The position numbers and the translations under genes were made by a program. Below the pieces are notes generated by a model that saw only the letters and a program-made list of their open reading frames with translations, was not told the origin of the DNA and made no database searches. Shown here in pieces: positions 34,439-42,993 of a DNA stretch of 64,000 bases; positions within the stretch are counted from its first letter, which is position 1; the number at the start of each line of letters is the position of its first letter. The DNA is from Solirubrobacteraceae bacterium (GTDB lineage Bacteria; Actinomycetota; Thermoleophilia; Solirubrobacterales; Solirubrobacteraceae), in contig JAUJPF010000021.1 of the NCBI GenBank assembly GCA_030447275.1, forward strand, positions 1 through 64,000. The letters run 5' to 3'.

Positions 34439-36072
34439 ATGCTGAGGGGTGAGGCGGGGGACGGGATCACGCGGCGCGGGCTGCTCGGCGGCGCCGCGGC
34501 CGGGGCGCTCGCCGCGTCGCTTCCGCGGGAGGCCGAGGTGGCCGCCGCCGCCGCGACGACGACGGCGCTCGTCGCCGCCGTCGCCGTCGTCGGCGCCGGG
34601 TACGCGGGCCTCGCGGCGGCGCGGGCGATCGCGGCGGCGGGCCGGAGCGTTGCGGTGCTCGAGGCGCGCGACCGTGTCGGCGGGCGCGTGCAGACGCTGC
34701 CGGGGCCGGGCGGGTCGTGGTTCGACGTCGGCGGGCAATGGATCGGCCCGACGCAGGACCGGATGTTCGCGCTGGCGCGCGAGCACGGCGTCGGCGTCTT
34801 CGCGACGCACAACGAGGGCGAGAACGTCTACCTGCGCCGCGGCAACGTCCCCGAGCGCCAGCGCTACGCCACCGGAGGCCCGCTCGGCCCCGTCCCGCCC
34901 GAGGTCCCGGGCGCCGGCGAGGCCGGCGCGGCGATCGCGCTGCTCAACGACATGGCGCAGAGCGTTCCGCGCGACGCGCCGTGGACGGCGCCGGGTGCGC
35001 GCGAGCACGACGGGCAGACGTTCGAGACGTTCCGCAACGCCAACGCCGTCTCCGAGGGTGGGCGGTTCCTGCTCGACGTGGGGATCGAGGCGGTGTTCGC
35101 CGTCGAGCCGCGCGACCTCTCGCTGCTCTTCGTCCTCTTCTACATCGCTGCGGCGGGGAACGAGGCCACGCCCGGCGACTTCAACCGGCTGCTGAACACG
35201 GCGGGCGGCGCGCAGGAGTCGCGGCTCGTCGGGGGCGCGCAGACGCTGCCGCTGAGGATGGCCGAGCGCCTCGGCGACCGCGTGGTGCTGAACGCGCCCG
35301 TGCGCCGGATCGTGCAGGACGGCCGCGCGGTGACGCTGCACGCCGACGGGGTGACCGTCGTCGCGCACCGGGTGATCGTGGCGATGACGCCGGCGCTGAC
35401 CGCGCGCATCGACTACGAGCCGCAGCTCCCCGGGCTGCGCGACCAGCTCACGCAGCGCTATCCGATGGGCAACGTCATCAAGATCCAGGCCGTGTACGAC
35501 CGCCCGTTCTGGCGCGACGAGGGGCTGACCGGGCAGGCGGTCGGCGACGCCGACCCCGTGCGGATCACCTTCGACAACTCGCCGCCGTCGGGCGCGCCCG
35601 GGATCCTGCTCGGGTTCATCGAGGGCGAGCTGGCCCGCGAGTGGACGCGGCGCAGCGCGGCCGACCGGCGCGCCGCGGTCATCGACAGCTTCGCCGCGTA
35701 CTTCGGCCCGAAGGCGCGCGAGGTCCGCGACTACGTCGAGCGCGACTGGTCCGACGAGGCGTGGTCGCGCGGGTGCTACGTCGGCGTGGCGCCGCCGGGC
35801 GTCCTGCTCGACTACGGGCGCGAGCTGCGCGCGCCGGCCGGGCGCATCCACTGGGCGGGGACGGAGACGGCGACGATCTGGAACGGCTACATGGACGGCG
35901 CCGTGCGCTCCGGCGAGCGCGCGGCGGCCGAGGTGCTGGCCGTGCTGCCGGCGGGCCGCGCCGCCGCCGCCGCCGGCCGCGCGGCGCGCGCAAGGCCCAG
36001 CGCCGCTGCCGCCCGCCGCGGCGCCGCCGCCGCTCGCGCGCCCGCCGCACGACGCCGCGGCTGGCGGGCTGA
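34439..36072 (+). CDS. Flavin amine oxidase, Tat-exported, C-terminal frameshift
   Basis: A twin-arginine signal, ITRRGLLGGAAAGALAASLP, is followed by the FAD-binding VAVVGAGYAGLAAARAIAA and VLEARDRVGGRVQTLPGPGG. The C-terminal FAD segment is GRIHWAGTETATIWNGYMDG. These place it in the flavin monoamine oxidase family. The frame of the protein has no stop after the Ala-rich tail and would run on to 38584 through the next gene. Shifting one base in the GC-rich tail at about 35950-36050 reaches a TGA at 36070-36072 that overlaps the next ATG. The tail is therefore probably mis-read or mutated, while the catalytic part (about 510 residues) is intact. Confidence 0.75.
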
Positions 36073-38573
36073 TGGCCCGCGCCGTCTCCCTCGTCGCCGC
36101 CGCGCTTCTCGCCGCGCTCGTCGCGGCCACGCCCGCCGGCGCGGTCATCCAGGTCCACGCGCACCGCGGCGGCTCGTACGTCGACCGCGTCCCCACGTTC
36201 CCCGAGAACACGATGCCCGCGTTCCAGCGCGCCGCCGACGACGGGTTCGTCCTCGAGCTCGACGTCAAGCTCACGCGCGACCGCGTCCCGCTCGTCATCC
36301 ACGACGACACGTTCGACCGCACGACGAACTGCACGGGTCCGGTGTCGGCCCTCACGGCCGAGCAGGTCGCCGCGCAGTGCCGCGCCGACGTCCTCGGCTC
36401 GCCGGGCACCGCCGGCGACTTCCCGGTCGAGCCGGTGCCCGACTCCCAGGTGCGCGTCCCGACGCTGGCCGAGGTGCTCGCGTTCGCGCGCGACCGCGAG
36501 GTGCGGCTCAACATCGAGATCAAGAACCAGCCGACCGACAACGACTTCGACGCGGCGCCGGTGCCCTCGTACCCGCAGCCGGTCCTCGACGCCATCGACG
36601 CTGCGGAGATCCCGCGCTCGCTCATCCTCGTCCAGAGCTTCTGGCCGCCGAACCTCGACGTTGCCGAGCAGCGCGGGTTCACCACGTCGGTCCTCACGCT
36701 CGTGCAGTTCAACCAGCTCGGGCCGGAGGGGGCGCGGGGCCGCGGGTACGAGTGGGTCTCGCCCGGCGACCCGCCCGACCAGGCGTACGTGTCGCGCGCC
36801 CACGCCGAGGGGCTCCAGGTCGTGCCGTACACGCTCGACCTCGAGGAGGACCTGCGCCGCGCCGCGGCGATCGGCGTCGACGAGGTCATCTCCGACGACC
36901 CGACGTTCGCGGCGCGGGTGATGGAGGCCGTCGCGCCGCCCGATCCGCCGATGCCGGCGCCGCCGAGCGACGAGGCGTGCCGGCGCGCGCGGGCATCGCG
37001 CACGCTCCCGCCGGTGCAGGCGCTCGACCCGCAGCCGGGCGCGCCGCGCGTGCACGCGATCCAGTTCAAGCAGGACGCGCGGCACGTCGTCACCTACGAG
37101 ACCTTTCGCACGAAGATCGAGTGCACGATCCGCGAGCTCGTGCTGCCCCACCTCGCGCGCGACCGGCCGGACGTCGTCGCGCTCGACGAGGACATCGGGC
37201 TCGCCACGATCGCCACCGGGACGCGCGGCCGCGTGGCGCGCGACATCTTCACGAGCCCGGAGACGTCGCCGAGCTGCACGGGCTCGGCCGGCGCGCCGTG
37301 CGGCGCGCTCGGAGCGCTGCTCGCGGTGAAGGCGGCGTACACGAAGGAAACCGCCGCGTACGCCGCGCGCTTCCCCGGCGACAACCCGCTCAGCTCGACC
37401 TTCGTCGCCACCACCGACACGTTCGCGCGCGGCTGGATGCAGACGTTCTCGGACATGGCGCGCCGCTACGACGTCTACATCCTCGGCTCGAACAACCAGC
37501 CGCTGTTCCGCGAGTCGACCGACCCCGCCGAGCTTCAGGTGTTCGCCGACCCCGACCTCCCGCAGCCGCCGTCCTCGGTGTTCGTCGCGACGTCGCCCGA
37601 CGTCTACAACGAGGTCTTCATGTGGGGGCCGCGCGACGTCAAGCGCGCCGGCCCGCGCCCGCTGCGCAACGTCGTCGCGCGCAACAAGAAGGTGCCGGTC
37701 ACGCCGATCGAGGAGCTGCTCAACATCAAGAACGGACCGCGGTCCGGCCCCGACGCGATCGAGAACCTCGAGCCGTACGAGCTGCCGGGGACACAGGCGC
37801 GGATCTCGTTCGCCACGAGCCTGCCGGCGTTCGTCTACGGCGAGCTGCCCGAGGGCGCCGACCCGTGCGCCGACGCCGCGCGCTTCTACATGCGCTGCCT
37901 CGACCGGCTCGGGACGAACCTCGTCATGCAGGACGAGGCGAACCCGGGGGAGTGGGCGTCGTACACCGCGAAGGACAGCCCCGACAACGGCGCGTGGCAG
38001 ACGATGAGCTGGATGACGTCGACGTGGCGCGCGGTGGTCGACCCCGCGGTGCGCTTCGACTACAACGTCACGCCGCACCTCGTCGGCAACCTCGCCGACC
38101 TGCCGTTCGACGGGCAGACCGCGATCACGCAGCGCGGGCTCGGCGCCGGAGGCACGGGCGGCTGCCACTACGTCGGCAGCGGCCGGTTCCTCCCCGGCAC
38201 CGACCCGGAGACGTTCGCGATCGGAGGGGAGACGCTGCCGGTCCGCCCGAACGCCGGGCCGAAGCGCGAGTTCCTCGGCCTCGTCCCGTGGGTCGCGCCG
38301 GACGGCCCGCGGCCCGAGCTCGAGCAGACCGCGGACGGGCTCAGCCCCGACGGGAACGGGCCGCTCGAGAACGACTACCTCGAGACCAGCATCGTCGCCG
38401 ACCTGCCGTTCCCGCCGCGCGCCTCGCGACCGTCGTGCGCGACGGCGCCGGCGGCGGCGGCGCGGTCGACGCCGCCGGCGGGCGGGCGCCTGCGGCTGCG
38501 CGTGTCGCCGCGGACGGTCCAGGCCATGCCGAGCGGGCGGTCGGCCGGTTGGGCCGGCGCGCTCCCGGCGTAG
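36072..38573 (+). CDS. Secreted GDPD-nitrilase-like two-domain protein
   Basis: 833 residues. A signal peptide (SLVAAALLAALVAATPAGA) precedes a complete glycerophosphodiester phosphodiesterase domain: HR at 31-32, ENT 45-47, ELD 62-64, HDD 77-79 and NIEIKNQP. From about 320 comes a second domain resembling a carbon-nitrogen hydrolase: VHAIQFKQDARHV, VVALDEDIGL with a candidate Glu, RNKKVPV with Lys, and YMRCLDRLGTNLVMQDEANP with Cys. The pairing could release and deacylate or deamidate lipid head groups, which is inference. The C-terminus begins a RLRLRVSPRTV domain and then stops abruptly in unrelated sequence, see finding. Confidence 0.75.
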   Translation: MARAVSLVAAALLAALVAATPAGAVIQVHAHRGGSYVDRVPTFPENTMPAFQRAADDGFVLELDVKLTRDRVPLVIHDDTFDRTTNCTGPVSALTAEQVAAQCRADVLGSPGTAGDFPVEPVPDSQVRVPTLAEVLAFARDREVRLNIEIKNQPTDNDFDAAPVPSYPQPVLDAIDAAEIPRSLILVQSFWPPNLDVAEQRGFTTSVLTLVQFNQLGPEGARGRGYEWVSPGDPPDQAYVSRAHAEGLQVVPYTLDLEEDLRRAAAIGVDEVISDDPTFAARVMEAVAPPDPPMPAPPSDEACRRARASRTLPPVQALDPQPGAPRVHAIQFKQDARHVVTYETFRTKIECTIRELVLPHLARDRPDVVALDEDIGLATIATGTRGRVARDIFTSPETSPSCTGSAGAPCGALGALLAVKAAYTKETAAYAARFPGDNPLSSTFVATTDTFARGWMQTFSDMARRYDVYILGSNNQPLFRESTDPAELQVFADPDLPQPPSSVFVATSPDVYNEVFMWGPRDVKRAGPRPLRNVVARNKKVPVTPIEELLNIKNGPRSGPDAIENLEPYELPGTQARISFATSLPAFVYGELPEGADPCADAARFYMRCLDRLGTNLVMQDEANPGEWASYTAKDSPDNGAWQTMSWMTSTWRAVVDPAVRFDYNVTPHLVGNLADLPFDGQTAITQRGLGAGGTGGCHYVGSGRFLPGTDPETFAIGGETLPVRPNAGPKREFLGLVPWVAPDGPRPELEQTADGLSPDGNGPLENDYLETSIVADLPFPPRASRPSCATAPAAAARSTPPAGGRLRLRVSPRTVQAMPSGRSAGWAGALPA

Positions 38574-38644
38574 CCGGCGCCTGAGGCCATCGCGACCGCC
38601 AGCGCGGCGAAGCCGGCGGCGACAAGGCTGCGTCGCTTCCTCAT
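38375..38644 (-). pseudogene. Truncated secreted-protein gene (signal peptide only)
   Basis: A strong start is present: GAGGAG ribosome site, ATG at 38644, and a signal peptide (SLVAAGFAALAVAMASGAGY), behind an AT-rich promoter with a palindrome. After about 40 residues the sequence enters the antisense of the GDPD-nitrilase 3' end and becomes Arg/Ala-rich without structure. The promoter and signal sequence appear to have lost their original coding body. Confidence 0.5.
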
Positions 38645-38668
38645 GTCGTGCTCCTCATCTCGAACAGT

Positions 38669-38693
38669 GATCTACTAGGCACTATAGTAGATC
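38669..38693. promoter_or_regulatory. 25-bp operator-like palindrome
   Basis: GATCTACTA and TAGTAGATC form perfect 9-bp arms around a 7-bp spacer. It overlaps a TACTAT -10-like element (minus strand), 25-49 bp before the ATG at 38644. This is one of the few AT-rich spots in the window. The geometry fits a TetR/GntR-type repressor site; no such regulator gene is adjacent. Confidence 0.6.
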
Positions 38694-38733
38694 GGGATTG
38701 CACACCGACGACGAACCGTCCCCACGCCGGCGC

Positions 38734-39552
38734 TCAAGCCGCTGCCGGGTCGCCGACGATGATGGGTCCCGCCGCGACGGCGGCCTCGAACTCCGAGTAG
38801 CCGGCGCGGTCGAACGGCACCCAGCGGTTGACATATTCGAGCTCCATCGGCTCGCAGAGCCGGGGATCGCTGGCGTCCATGCCGAACAGGAGCTCGCGGA
38901 ACCGCTGATGGGCGTCGCCGCCGGCGTCGAGCACGCTGAAGCAGCAGTGGTGGAACGGCGGTGACGTCCACACCGTCCGCAGCTGCGCCGCGTCGCCGAG
39001 CCGGTGCACGGCGTCGAGCGTCACGCTGGAGATGACGCTGGCGTCGAGCTCGCCGGCGCGCACGCGCGCGAGCTGGGCGAGCTCGGCGCCGCCGGTGTCG
39101 CCGTGCTTGCCGAGGTCGCGGTCCAGGCGCTCGGCCCGGAAGTCGCGGTCGGGGTCGATCCCCTCCGCGCGCAGCGCGTGCACGGGCATGATGTGCGCTT
39201 GCGGTGAGTCGGCGTCGCCGAAGCCGACCGGGCGGCCGAACAGGTCGCGCGGCTCCTGCACCTGGCTGTCCGCGCGCACGACCAGGTGCGAGCGCCACCC
39301 GCGGTCGGTATCGCGCATGGCCAGCGCCTCGGCGGACCCGTTGGTGCGCTGCAGCAGGCGCACGTGCGCGAGGTTGGTGTTCCAAGCGGTGTCGAGCTCG
39401 CCGTCGAGGAGGGCGTCGACCTGGTCCTCGTAGCGGTCGAAGTAGCGCGCCTCCAGCTCGAGGCCCTGCCCGGCGAACCAGCCCGAGAACTCGTGCCAGA
39501 TCTGCCTGACCTTCGGGTGGTAGACGACGGCGCCCAGCTTGTAGGCAGCCAT
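38734..39552 (-). CDS. PhnD/SsuA-like substrate-binding protein without signal peptide
   Basis: 272 residues. LGAVVYHPKVRQIWHEFSGW, FDRYEDQVDALLDGELDTAW, LVVRADSQVQEPRDLFGRPV and a late HHCCFSVLDAG resemble the type II binding fold of phosphonate/sulfonate/nitrate binding proteins. No signal peptide or lipobox is visible and no permease is adjacent, so it may act as a cytoplasmic sensor or enzyme rather than a transporter subunit. It shares one base with the stop of the upstream flavoprotein gene (TGATG), indicating translational coupling. Confidence 0.7.
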   Translation of the reverse strand: MAAYKLGAVVYHPKVRQIWHEFSGWFAGQGLELEARYFDRYEDQVDALLDGELDTAWNTNLAHVRLLQRTNGSAEALAMRDTDRGWRSHLVVRADSQVQEPRDLFGRPVGFGDADSPQAHIMPVHALRAEGIDPDRDFRAERLDRDLGKHGDTGGAELAQLARVRAGELDASVISSVTLDAVHRLGDAAQLRTVWTSPPFHHCCFSVLDAGGDAHQRFRELLFGMDASDPRLCEPMELEYVNRWVPFDRAGYSEFEAAVAAGPIIVGDPAAA

Positions 39553-40697
39553 CAGAAGAGCTCCTGGCCGGTGATGGCCTTGCCGAGGAAGTCGTGCAGC
39601 AGTTCGGTCGTCGGAGCCATCACCGCCGCCGCGCGCGCGTCGCGCAGGTGGCGCTCCAACGGCCCGTGCTTGGAGTAGGCGGCTCCGCCGCCCACGCGCA
39701 TCACCAGGTCACTGACCTCGATGGCCATCTCGGCGGCCGACGCCTTGACCGCCAGCACGCCCTCCTGCGCGGACGGGTCGTCGGCCGCGACCGCCGCGGC
39801 CACCTCGTGCAGCAGCGCGCGCGACTCGCGGAAACGGACGCGCGCGTACGCCAGCCGCGCCCGCACGCCGGGGATCTGCGCCAGCGACGAGCCCTCGTGC
39901 TCGAGGCGCGACCGGCCGGCGTGGGCGATGGCGGCATCGAGCGCCGCGCCGGCGATGCCGACGCTGCACGCCGCCGACCCGAGCGTGAACCACGGCAGCG
40001 TGGCGGTCATCATCAGCGCGAACCCGGAGCGCTCGCCGCCGAGCCGCTGGTCCGCGCTCAGCCGTAGGCCGCGCACTTGCAGCGGCGCCGACGCGTTGCC
40101 GCGCATACCCAGCCCGTCGAAGTGGCTGGGGATCGTCACGCCCTCGGCGTCCGACGCCACCAGGTACAGCTCCGTCGACAGCGGGTCGTCGGTGTCGGGA
40201 GCGCCTACGGCCAGCACGTAGGAATCCGCCTGGCCGGCCGATGTCGCCCACGTCTTGTCGGCATCCACCACGACGTCGTCGCCATCCCGCACCGCGTGGC
40301 TGACCTGCGCCCAGAAGTGACCGCGTGAGCCCCGGTCCGAGTACGCGAGCGTCGTCAGGTGGCGCCCCGTCGCCATCGCCGCGAGCGCGGCGCCCTTCGT
40401 GCTCCCCGCGTCCGCGTCACCGTTCACGCCGGCCAGCAGCGTCTGCGCCCCGACCACGTGCATCACGTAGACCATGCCCGTCGAGGCGCACGCGCCGGCG
40501 ACGCCCTCGGCGACGCGGACGAATTCCACCGGGCCGCCACCCATCCCGCCGAGCGACTCGGGCAGGCCGAGCCCCAGCAGCCCCGCGCGCGCCAGCTCGT
40601 CGATGCCCGTCTGTGGGAAGCGGGCCTCGACGTCGACGGCGCTTGCGTCGGCCGCTATCGCGTCGAGCGGCAGAGTCGAACTCACATCGGTCTTCAT
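39552..40697 (-). CDS. Acyl-CoA-dehydrogenase-fold flavoprotein, DszC/SfnC-like
   Basis: 381 residues with the three-domain acyl-CoA dehydrogenase fold: GLLGLGLPESLGGMGGGPVE, TTLAYSDRGSRGHFW, DADKTWATSAGQADSY, and C-terminal GGAAYSKHGPLERHLRDARA. The catalytic Glu region is replaced, and the ending SKHGPLERHLRDARAA is as in flavin-dependent monooxygenases of the DszC/SfnC group, which act on sulfur or nitrogen compounds with FMNH2. It forms an operon with the PhnD-like gene and is divergent (89 bp) from a radical SAM gene. The substrate is unknown. Confidence 0.75.
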   Translation of the reverse strand: MKTDVSSTLPLDAIAADASAVDVEARFPQTGIDELARAGLLGLGLPESLGGMGGGPVEFVRVAEGVAGACASTGMVYVMHVVGAQTLLAGVNGDADAGSTKGAALAAMATGRHLTTLAYSDRGSRGHFWAQVSHAVRDGDDVVVDADKTWATSAGQADSYVLAVGAPDTDDPLSTELYLVASDAEGVTIPSHFDGLGMRGNASAPLQVRGLRLSADQRLGGERSGFALMMTATLPWFTLGSAACSVGIAGAALDAAIAHAGRSRLEHEGSSLAQIPGVRARLAYARVRFRESRALLHEVAAAVAADDPSAQEGVLAVKASAAEMAIEVSDLVMRVGGGAAYSKHGPLERHLRDARAAAVMAPTTELLHDFLGKAITGQELF

Positions 40698-40786
40698 GGC
40701 ATCCTTTCGCGGGCCGGGCGCAAATGATCGGGCGGGCACTCTGCCTCCCCGATGCTGACCTTCTACGGAGCCAACGATTCAACAGC

Positions 40787-41626
40787 ATGCCGACGAGCGT
40801 TGACGTGCCATCCCTCCCGGGCGCCGCGACGCCGCCGGGCGCCCCGCCGCTCGGCAGCCGCCTCTGGCTGTACACGAACTTCGACTGCAACCTCGCGTGC
40901 GACTACTGCTGCTCGCAGTCCTCGCCGCACGCGCCGGCGCGCCGGCTGCCTGCCGAGGTGGCACGGCGCGCCTGCGAGGAGTTCGCCGGCCTCGGCGGCC
41001 GCGAGATCCTGCTCACCGGCGGCGAGCCGTTCCTCGCCCCCGACCTCGACGAGATCGTCGCCGCCGCCACCCGCTGGGTGCCGGTGACCATCCTCACCAA
41101 CGCGATGCTCCTCGGGCGCGGCTCGCGCCGGCGGACGCTCGAGGGCCTGGACCCCGCACGAGTGGTCATGCAGGTCTCGCTCGACTCGGGAACGGCCGAC
41201 CTGCACGACCGCCACCGCGGCGAGGGGTCGTTCGAGCGCGCGCGAGCCGGCATCGAGCTCCTGCGCTCACTCGGCTTCCGCGTCCGCGTCGCCGCCACGG
41301 TCGACGAGGCCGACGCGTCGGAGGAACGCAGCCTGCAGGTCCTGCTCGACGCCGACGGAATCCCGAGCGAGGACCGCCTCATCCGGCGGGTCGCCCGCAC
41401 CGGCTTCGCCGACTGGGGCGTGGAGCTCACGCTCGACAGCCTGTGGCCTGAGCCGACGCTCACCGCCGACGGCGCCTGGTGGCATCCAGTCGGCATCGCC
41501 GACCCCGCCATGCAGGTCGCCTCGGCGCCGCTGCCGGTGGTGACCGTCATCGCCGTGATCCGGGCGACGCTCAACGATCCGGGACGTGATCGGGCGTCGG
41601 CGCTCGGGGCGTTCCGCTGCACCTAG
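40787..41626 (+). CDS. Radical SAM protein
   Basis: 279 residues. The 4Fe-4S motif CxxxCxxC is C34, C38, C41 in NFDCNLACDYC, followed by a fourth nearby Cys at 42. The SAM-contacting GGEP is at 78-81 (LLTGGEPFLAPDLDEIV). Strands VTILTNAMLL and VVMQVSLDSG continue the TIM-barrel. It lacks a full SPASM domain; one Cys remains at the C-terminus (GAFRCT). A 5'-deoxyadenosyl radical reaction is expected, with the substrate unknown. Its divergent arrangement with the flavoprotein/PhnD operon suggests a shared pathway. Confidence 0.8.
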   Translation: MPTSVDVPSLPGAATPPGAPPLGSRLWLYTNFDCNLACDYCCSQSSPHAPARRLPAEVARRACEEFAGLGGREILLTGGEPFLAPDLDEIVAAATRWVPVTILTNAMLLGRGSRRRTLEGLDPARVVMQVSLDSGTADLHDRHRGEGSFERARAGIELLRSLGFRVRVAATVDEADASEERSLQVLLDADGIPSEDRLIRRVARTGFADWGVELTLDSLWPEPTLTADGAWWHPVGIADPAMQVASAPLPVVTVIAVIRATLNDPGRDRASALGAFRCT

Positions 41627-41730
41627 CTGCCCGCGGTGACCGACACGGCCGCAGATCGTCACCGCGTCGCGCGAGGCGCGAGGAGCGCCCGGCCGCCTCG
41701 CGGCATGCGAGACGGCCGGTGCACCCTCTC

Positions 41731-42993
41731 CTACTGGGACTCGTTGCCCCCCGCCGTCGCGAGGATCTTCAGCCCGCCGGGGGCGTCCGCCGGCTGCGAG
41801 ATGTGCGTCACCTGCGACGCCGGCTCGCCCTGGTTCGTGTAGTCGAGCGGGCCGGCCACGAGGCCGTCGAGGTCGGTGCCCTGGATCTCGTGGAAGGCCT
41901 TGACGATGCCCTCACGCGTGAGGTCGCCGTTCTCGCACGCCTGGTTGAGCGCCTCGGACATCAGGCGCCCCTGAGCCCAGCCGAGCTGGACCGACACCTT
42001 CGGCGTCTCCTTCGGGAACTTCGACGTGAACGCCTCCGCGGCCCGTTGCGGGCCCGGCGCGTCCTTGTTGAAAGGCGCGGTGGAGCCGGAGACGAAGAGC
42101 AGCTTCTTGACGGCCTCGCCCGCCGGGCTCTTCAACAGCGCCGGGTCCCAGGTCGGACCGTTGCCGGCATACGGCACGGTGAGTCCCTGCGCGGCGCCGA
42201 CGCCCACCGCGGACGCTGTCTGCGTCGGCGACGTCGAGAGCGCCACGGCGTCGACGTTCGCCCGCTTGAGCGCCGCGACCTGCCCGGACATGTCCTCGTC
42301 GGTGGCCTTGATCTTCTGCTCGACGACCTCGCCGCCGTTCTCCTCCGCGAAGCGCTTGGACCCTTCGAGGCCGCTCTCGCCGTAGTCGCCCTCGAAGTAG
42401 ATGTGCCCGATCTTGGCGCCCTGCTTGAGCTTGCCCTGCTGCTTGAGGAAGTTGAGCGCGTTGTACATCTCGATGTCGTACGTGGCGCCGAGGATGCCGA
42501 CGACCTCTTGGTCGAGCAGGTTCGACGGCCAGGCGGCCAGCACCGAGAGCATCTGGTCGGTCTTGAGCTGGGAGAGCAGTGCCGCGGTCATCGGCGAGCC
42601 GAGCAGCTGCTGCAGCGCGGCGACGTTCTGCGACAGGTCGCGGTACTGGACGACGGCCCGCTGCGGGTCGTATCCGTGGTCCTTGACGGAGAGCTTGACC
42701 TGGCGATTGCAAACGCCGCCGTTCTTGTTCTGCTGGTCCCAGTAGAGCTGGGTGCCCTGAACGATCGGCTTGCCGAGCGCGCCGAAGACGCCGGTGAGGT
42801 CGGTGAGCAGGCCGAGGGTGATCTGGCTGTCGGTGACACCGGGGCCGGTCTTGACCTGGGCGGTGTCTCCGCCTCCTCCGCCGTCGCCTCCGCCTCCGGA
42901 CTCCTCGCCCTTGCCGCCGCAACCGGCGACGGCCCCAGCCAGGACGACGCCGGCGGCGAGCCAGCCGGCGACCACTCTCGTGGATCTGATCAT
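41731..42993 (-). CDS. Branched-chain-amino-acid-type ABC transporter substrate-binding lipoprotein
   Basis: 420 residues: lipobox VAGC, a Gly/Asp-rich linker of unusual length (GGGGDGGGGGD), then the type I binding fold (ITLGLLTDLTGVFGALGKPI, GIKATD-like repeats, AAQGLTVPYAGNGPTWDPAL). The family includes LivJ/LivK and binders of amides and aromatic compounds, so the ligand need not be an amino acid. It is the last gene of a four-gene operon; the start overlaps the livM stop in ATGA. Confidence 0.9.
   Translation of the reverse strand: MIRSTRVVAGWLAAGVVLAGAVAGCGGKGEESGGGGDGGGGGDTAQVKTGPGVTDSQITLGLLTDLTGVFGALGKPIVQGTQLYWDQQNKNGGVCNRQVKLSVKDHGYDPQRAVVQYRDLSQNVAALQQLLGSPMTAALLSQLKTDQMLSVLAAWPSNLLDQEVVGILGATYDIEMYNALNFLKQQGKLKQGAKIGHIYFEGDYGESGLEGSKRFAEENGGEVVEQKIKATDEDMSGQVAALKRANVDAVALSTSPTQTASAVGVGAAQGLTVPYAGNGPTWDPALLKSPAGEAVKKLLFVSGSTAPFNKDAPGPQRAAEAFTSKFPKETPKVSVQLGWAQGRLMSEALNQACENGDLTREGIVKAFHEIQGTDLDGLVAGPLDYTNQGEPASQVTHISQPADAPGGLKILATAGGNESQ

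Noticed and set aside
32183-37093. 1636-codon open frame on the minus strand
   Set aside because: Only the first-named 314-codon part is a real gene; the rest is the antisense of the PP2C, amine oxidase and GDPD genes and has shadow-like composition.
36073-38584. Continuation of the amine oxidase frame to 38584
   Set aside because: It is the +1 shadow of the GDPD-nitrilase gene; the enzyme's family length ends near 36000.
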